Assembly (NCBI GenBank): GCA_035296085.1
Contig: DATHBP010000204.1
Location: forward strand, 1 to 18,654
DNA: 18,654 bases
Direction: 5' to 3'
Source of the DNA: DATHBP01 sp035296085
GTDB taxonomy: Bacteria; Actinomycetota; Actinomycetes; Propionibacteriales; Nocardioidaceae
Of this stretch, positions 14,990 through 18,654 are shown in pieces (within the stretch, counting starts at the first letter, position 1; each line of letters starts with the position of its first letter). The notes under the pieces are model-generated. The model did no database searches, was not told where the DNA came from, and saw only the letters and a list, made by a program, of their open reading frames with translations. A program made the position numbers and the translations under genes.

Positions 14990-15634
14990 TCATGACGCTG
15001 TGTCGGCCGCGGGACGCGGCCAGACGGACAACCAGGCCAGCCCCATCTCGGCGAACATGTCGCGAAGCAGCGGCAGCGAGACGCCCACGACGTTGTGCGG
15101 ATCCCCCTCGACGCGGGTTACGAACGCGCCGCCGAGCCCGTCCAGCGTGAACGCGCCGGCCACGTCGACCGGCTCGCCGGTGGCGGCGTACGCCTCGATC
15201 TCGGCGTCGGAGACGTCGGCGAAATGCACGACGGTAGCGGCGACGCGCGTCAGCCCCGCCGCTGTGCCGCCGGCGCTGGTATGCACGACGCAGTGGCCTG
15301 TGTGCAGTGCGCCGCTTCGCCCGCGCATCCGGCGCCACCGCTGCACGGCTACCGCTGCGGTCCCTGGCTTGCCGTGCACCTCCCCGTCGAGGTCGAGCAA
15401 GGAGTCGCACCCGATCACCCAGGCCTCGCTGCCGTCCAGGCGTCCCGCGACGGCGTACGCCTTCGCCGTGGCGAGTCGTGCGCACAGCTCTGCGGTGGCC
15501 ACGCCGGGGGGGACGTGCTCGTCGACACCCGAGACGTGCACCTCCGGGTCAAGACCGGCCGCCCGCAGCGTGGCCAGCCGGGCGGGCGACGCGGAGGCGA
15601 GGATCAGCCGGACACCCGCAGCACCGCCGGTCAC
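14990..15634 (-). CDS. maf: Maf family nucleoside triphosphate pyrophosphatase
   Basis: A 214-residue protein predicted to hydrolyse non-canonical or excess nucleoside triphosphates (dTTP/UTP or modified bases) to monophosphate and pyrophosphate. LILASASPARLATLRAAGL (residues 10-28) is the actinobacterial version of the S-x-S-P-x-R phosphate-binding motif. GVDEHVP follows, then VIGCDSLLDLDGEVHGKP, with D77 at the metal/catalytic position, and GAFTLDGLGGAFV near the end. The GTG start at 15634 overlaps the stop of the DUF885 gene by four bases (GTGA), so translation is probably coupled. It ends 15 bp from the convergent acyl-CoA dehydrogenase. Its place downstream of accD-accE matches the mycobacterial accD5-accE5-maf order. 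Confidence 0.92.
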   Translation of the reverse strand: MTGGAAGVRLILASASPARLATLRAAGLDPEVHVSGVDEHVPPGVATAELCARLATAKAYAVAGRLDGSEAWVIGCDSLLDLDGEVHGKPGTAAVAVQRWRRMRGRSGALHTGHCVVHTSAGGTAAGLTRVAATVVHFADVSDAEIEAYAATGEPVDVAGAFTLDGLGGAFVTRVEGDPHNVVGVSLPLLRDMFAEMGLAWLSVWPRPAADTAS

Positions 15635-17319
15635 AACCTGGCCAGCGCCTCTCGCAGCGGGTCGAGTCCGAGAGACCCCAGGTCGAGCGCCGAGCGGTGG
15701 AACGCCACCAGGTCGAAGGCGGGGCCTTTGCGCCGCTGTGCGTCTGCGCGGGCGGCCAGCCAGAGCCGTTCGCCGACCTTGTACGACGGCGCCTGACCCG
15801 GCCAGCCGAGATAGCGGTCGCGCTCGAAGCGGAGCACCGGCTCCGGGGTCCAGGAGTGCTCACGCAGCAGCTGCAGGCCGAGGTCGGGCGTCCAGCGCTC
15901 GCCGGCGGCGAAGCCGAACGGGTTGTCACGCGGGATCTCCAGCTCCAGGTGCATGCCGATGTCCACCACGACCCGGGCGGCGCGGAAGCGCTGGGCGTCG
16001 AGCATGCCCAGCTTGTCGCCCGGGTCGTCGAGGTAGCCGAGGTCGTCCATCAGCCGCTCCGCGTACAGCGCCCAGCCTTCACCGTGGCCGGCCACCCAGC
16101 ACATGAGCCGCTGCCAGCGGTTGAGCAGCTCGCTGCGGTAGACCGTCTGAGCGCCCTGCAGATGGTGGCCCGGAACACCTTCATGGAAGACCGTCGTGAC
16201 CTCGCGCCACGTCGAGAACGTGTCGACGCCTTCCGGAACGCTCCACCACATCCGTCCCGGCCGGGAGAAGTCCTCGCTGGGCCCTGTGTAGTAGATGCTT
16301 CCATCGGTAGTTGGTGCGATGCGGCACTCGATGCGGCGTACCGGGTCGGGAATGTCGAAGTGAACGCCGGACAGCTCGGTGATCGTGCGCTCGGCCAGCT
16401 CCTGCATCCACTCCCGGAAGGCCTCCGCGCCGACAATTCGCCGCTCGGGTTCACTGTCGAGCACCTCGACCGCCGCCTCGACCCCCTCTCCCGGAGCGAT
16501 CAGCTCCGCTACCTGCGCCATCTCGCTCTCGATCCGGGCCAGCTCCTCCCATCCCCAGGCGTAGGTCTCGGCAAGGTCGACCGTGGCGCCGAGGAAGTAC
16601 CGAGATGCCAGCGTGTACTGCTCGGCACCGACGGCGTCGCGGTCGCGCGCCTGGGGGGCCAGCTCTGCCTCGAGGAACTGCCCGAACCTCGCGTACTCCG
16701 TGCGTGCCGTCTCGGCAGCCGCATCGAGGCGTTGGCGGAGTGCGCCCCCGCTCCGCCCCGACCGAACCAGCGCAGAGAAGACGTCGGTGCCGGTCGTGTT
16801 CTGTCCGCTCCAAGAGCGGCACTGGGCCGCGCAGGCCAGCGCCTGGCGGCGCGCGGTGACGTTGCCGTGGCGGGCAGCATCCAGCAGCGCGCGTCGGTAG
16901 CTGTCGAGCGCGGTCGGCACCTGCTCCAACCGCGCGGCCACCCGCTCCCAGTCCTCGTGCGTCTCGGTCGCCATCAGGTCGAAGACCTGCTGGATGGAGT
17001 GCAGCGGACAGTCGATGACGTTGAGCTCGCTGTGCAGCACGCCCGCCTCGTAACGCTGTACGTCGAGGGTCAGCCGTTCGTGCATCGACGCTTTGGCCGC
17101 CCGTTCGCGTTCGTCGGTCGGCTCCAGGCCGTCCAGCACCCGCAAGGTGCGCCGCACCAAGGCGTCGCGCTCGCTGAGCGCCTCGGGGGAGTAGTCGCTC
17201 ATCTGGTCGTCGTACCCGCTGATGCCGGTGAACGTCGCCGTCACCGGGTCGGCGGCGGCGTACTCCTCGACGAATGCGTCGGCGAGCGCGTCGACTGCCC
17301 GAGGATGAGGTGGCGTCAC
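15631..17319 (-). CDS. DUF885 family protein (putative zinc peptidase)
   Basis: A 562-residue member of the DUF885 family, whose members look like gluzincin-type metallopeptidases. The zinc-site region is HEGVPGHH at residues 379-386, in which the usual HExxH spacing is altered, and GEGWALYAERL follows with E414 as the likely third ligand. The rest is mostly helical, as in the family, and no signal peptide is seen, so it should be cytoplasmic. Substrate is unknown. The GTG at 17319 gives normal length. The longer open frame reaching 17682 runs over accE in another frame and is rejected. No Shine-Dalgarno is visible, but TACAGT lies exactly seven bases upstream, fitting a leaderless start. It sits between accE (32-bp gap) and maf (4-bp overlap). 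Confidence 0.88.
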   Translation of the reverse strand: MTPPHPRAVDALADAFVEEYAAADPVTATFTGISGYDDQMSDYSPEALSERDALVRRTLRVLDGLEPTDERERAAKASMHERLTLDVQRYEAGVLHSELNVIDCPLHSIQQVFDLMATETHEDWERVAARLEQVPTALDSYRRALLDAARHGNVTARRQALACAAQCRSWSGQNTTGTDVFSALVRSGRSGGALRQRLDAAAETARTEYARFGQFLEAELAPQARDRDAVGAEQYTLASRYFLGATVDLAETYAWGWEELARIESEMAQVAELIAPGEGVEAAVEVLDSEPERRIVGAEAFREWMQELAERTITELSGVHFDIPDPVRRIECRIAPTTDGSIYYTGPSEDFSRPGRMWWSVPEGVDTFSTWREVTTVFHEGVPGHHLQGAQTVYRSELLNRWQRLMCWVAGHGEGWALYAERLMDDLGYLDDPGDKLGMLDAQRFRAARVVVDIGMHLELEIPRDNPFGFAAGERWTPDLGLQLLREHSWTPEPVLRFERDRYLGWPGQAPSYKVGERLWLAARADAQRRKGPAFDLVAFHRSALDLGSLGLDPLREALARL

Positions 17320-17326
17320 GGCGGCG

Positions 17327-17332
17327 ACTGTA
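17327..17332 (-). promoter_or_regulatory. Candidate internal leaderless promoter for DUF885-maf
   Basis: TACAGT on the minus strand is followed after seven bases by the GTG at 17319. It lies in the 32-bp gap after accE. It could uncouple DUF885 and maf from the carboxylase genes. No good -35 is seen. Confidence 0.4.
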
Positions 17333-17351
17333 TGCGGCGGTGGATCCGGTA

Positions 17352-17579
17352 TCAGCGGGGGCGCGCCGAGTCCAGCCACCCGCCTGGGCCTGCGTGCAGC
17401 GGGCGCCGCAGGGCACGGCGCCGATCTGGCCATGTGGAGCGGCGGCGGAATGCGGGTCGGCCGGGCCGTGATCGGCGGGCAGCGAGCACAGTGACCAACG
17501 CGGCCAGCTCCTCCGGGGTGGGGTCCCCCCTGACGACCCGCAACAGCGGCGGCGCCTGCGAGTCTCCGACGTCGGTCAT
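17352..17579 (-). CDS. accE: Acyl-CoA carboxylase epsilon subunit
   Basis: A 75-residue protein recognised by its N-terminal LLRVVRGDPTPEELAALV and the C-terminal PGGW motif, separated by an Arg-rich, probably flexible stretch. Epsilon subunits are found in actinomycetes, bind the AccA-AccD complex and raise its activity. The ATG at 17579 has GGGAAG eight bases upstream; a TTG at 17600 is a weaker alternative. It follows accD by 106 bp, an unusually large gap for this pair, which contains two small dyads. It is too short for robust homology over its middle, but the ends and the position next to accD make the assignment firm. Confidence 0.9.
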   Translation of the reverse strand: MTDVGDSQAPPLLRVVRGDPTPEELAALVTVLAARRSRPGRPAFRRRSTWPDRRRALRRPLHAGPGGWLDSARPR

Positions 17580-17590
17580 AAAGCGCGCTT

Positions 17591-17635
17591 CCCACCGCAA
17601 GTGGGGTCCGCACGAGTTCCATCGACCGTGGGTCG
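17591..17635 (-). repeat. Two small dyads in the accD-accE gap
   Basis: CCCAC/GTGGG (17591-17605, five-base loop) and CGACC/GGTCG (17623-17635, three-base loop) could form hairpins in the accD-accE message. The first includes part of the GGGAAG ribosome-binding site of accE, so it might moderate accE translation. Stems are only five base pairs, so this is tentative. Confidence 0.3.
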
Positions 17636-17685
17636 GCCCGAGAAAACGGCAACACGAGGCAAATGGGAGAGCGGCGGGGCATCGC

Positions 17686-18654
<969 letters not shown>

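Noticed and set aside
17320..17682. N-terminal extension of the DUF885 protein
   Set aside because: It overlaps accE in another frame, is rich in Pro/Arg, and the family domain starts right after the GTG at 17319.

Overview
The window is high-GC chromosomal DNA with strong G/C bias at third codon positions, frequent GTG starts and very short or overlapping gene junctions. Several genes are diagnostic of Actinobacteria: an actinobacterial acyl-CoA carboxylase with a BC-BCCP alpha chain and a small epsilon subunit, an LpdA-type quinone reductase, an LGFP-repeat amidase and a permuted SpoIID protein. The order accD-accE-maf on one side and accA3 on the other recalls the mycobacterial accD5-accE5-maf...accA3 neighbourhood. 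A Nocardioides-like or related actinomycete is my best guess; the sequence alone does not fix the genus. No tRNA, rRNA, CRISPR array, transposase or integrase was seen.

Left part (1-3910): a PH-domain membrane protein (+), a gamma-glutamylcyclotransferase-like protein (-) divergent from lpdA (+), and a membrane protein with a glycine-rich tail (-). lpdA and the glycine-rich gene converge on an inverted repeat whose arms contain both stop codons. The 261-bp gap 3650-3910 is locally AT-rich and holds a candidate promoter, a 10-bp palindrome and a tandem GCAAC/GTAAC repeat that resembles an MtrA-type box.

Middle part (3911-11861): an exported PGRP/amidase_2 with three LGFP repeats, translationally coupled to an exported SpoIID-type protein. 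Four paralogous sulfotransferase-like proteins of about 380-410 residues follow. One is on the minus strand. The other three are head-to-tail on the plus strand with overlapping ends, divergent from the first. They carry a PAPS 5'-phosphosulfate-loop signature and arginine-rich C-terminal tails. Two of the plus-strand copies are a clear tandem duplication. This is the least ordinary part of the window. A candidate leaderless upstream ORF of 34 codons overlaps the start of the first plus-strand copy.

Right part (11851-18654): the acyl-CoA carboxylase alpha chain (-) is divergent from an acyl-CoA dehydrogenase (+). The dehydrogenase converges on a minus-strand operon accD (partial, cut by the window edge) - accE - DUF885 peptidase-like - maf. 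The carboxylase genes should supply malonyl- and/or methylmalonyl-CoA for lipid synthesis. The DUF885 gene, placed between accE and maf, has its own candidate leaderless promoter and overlaps maf by four bases.
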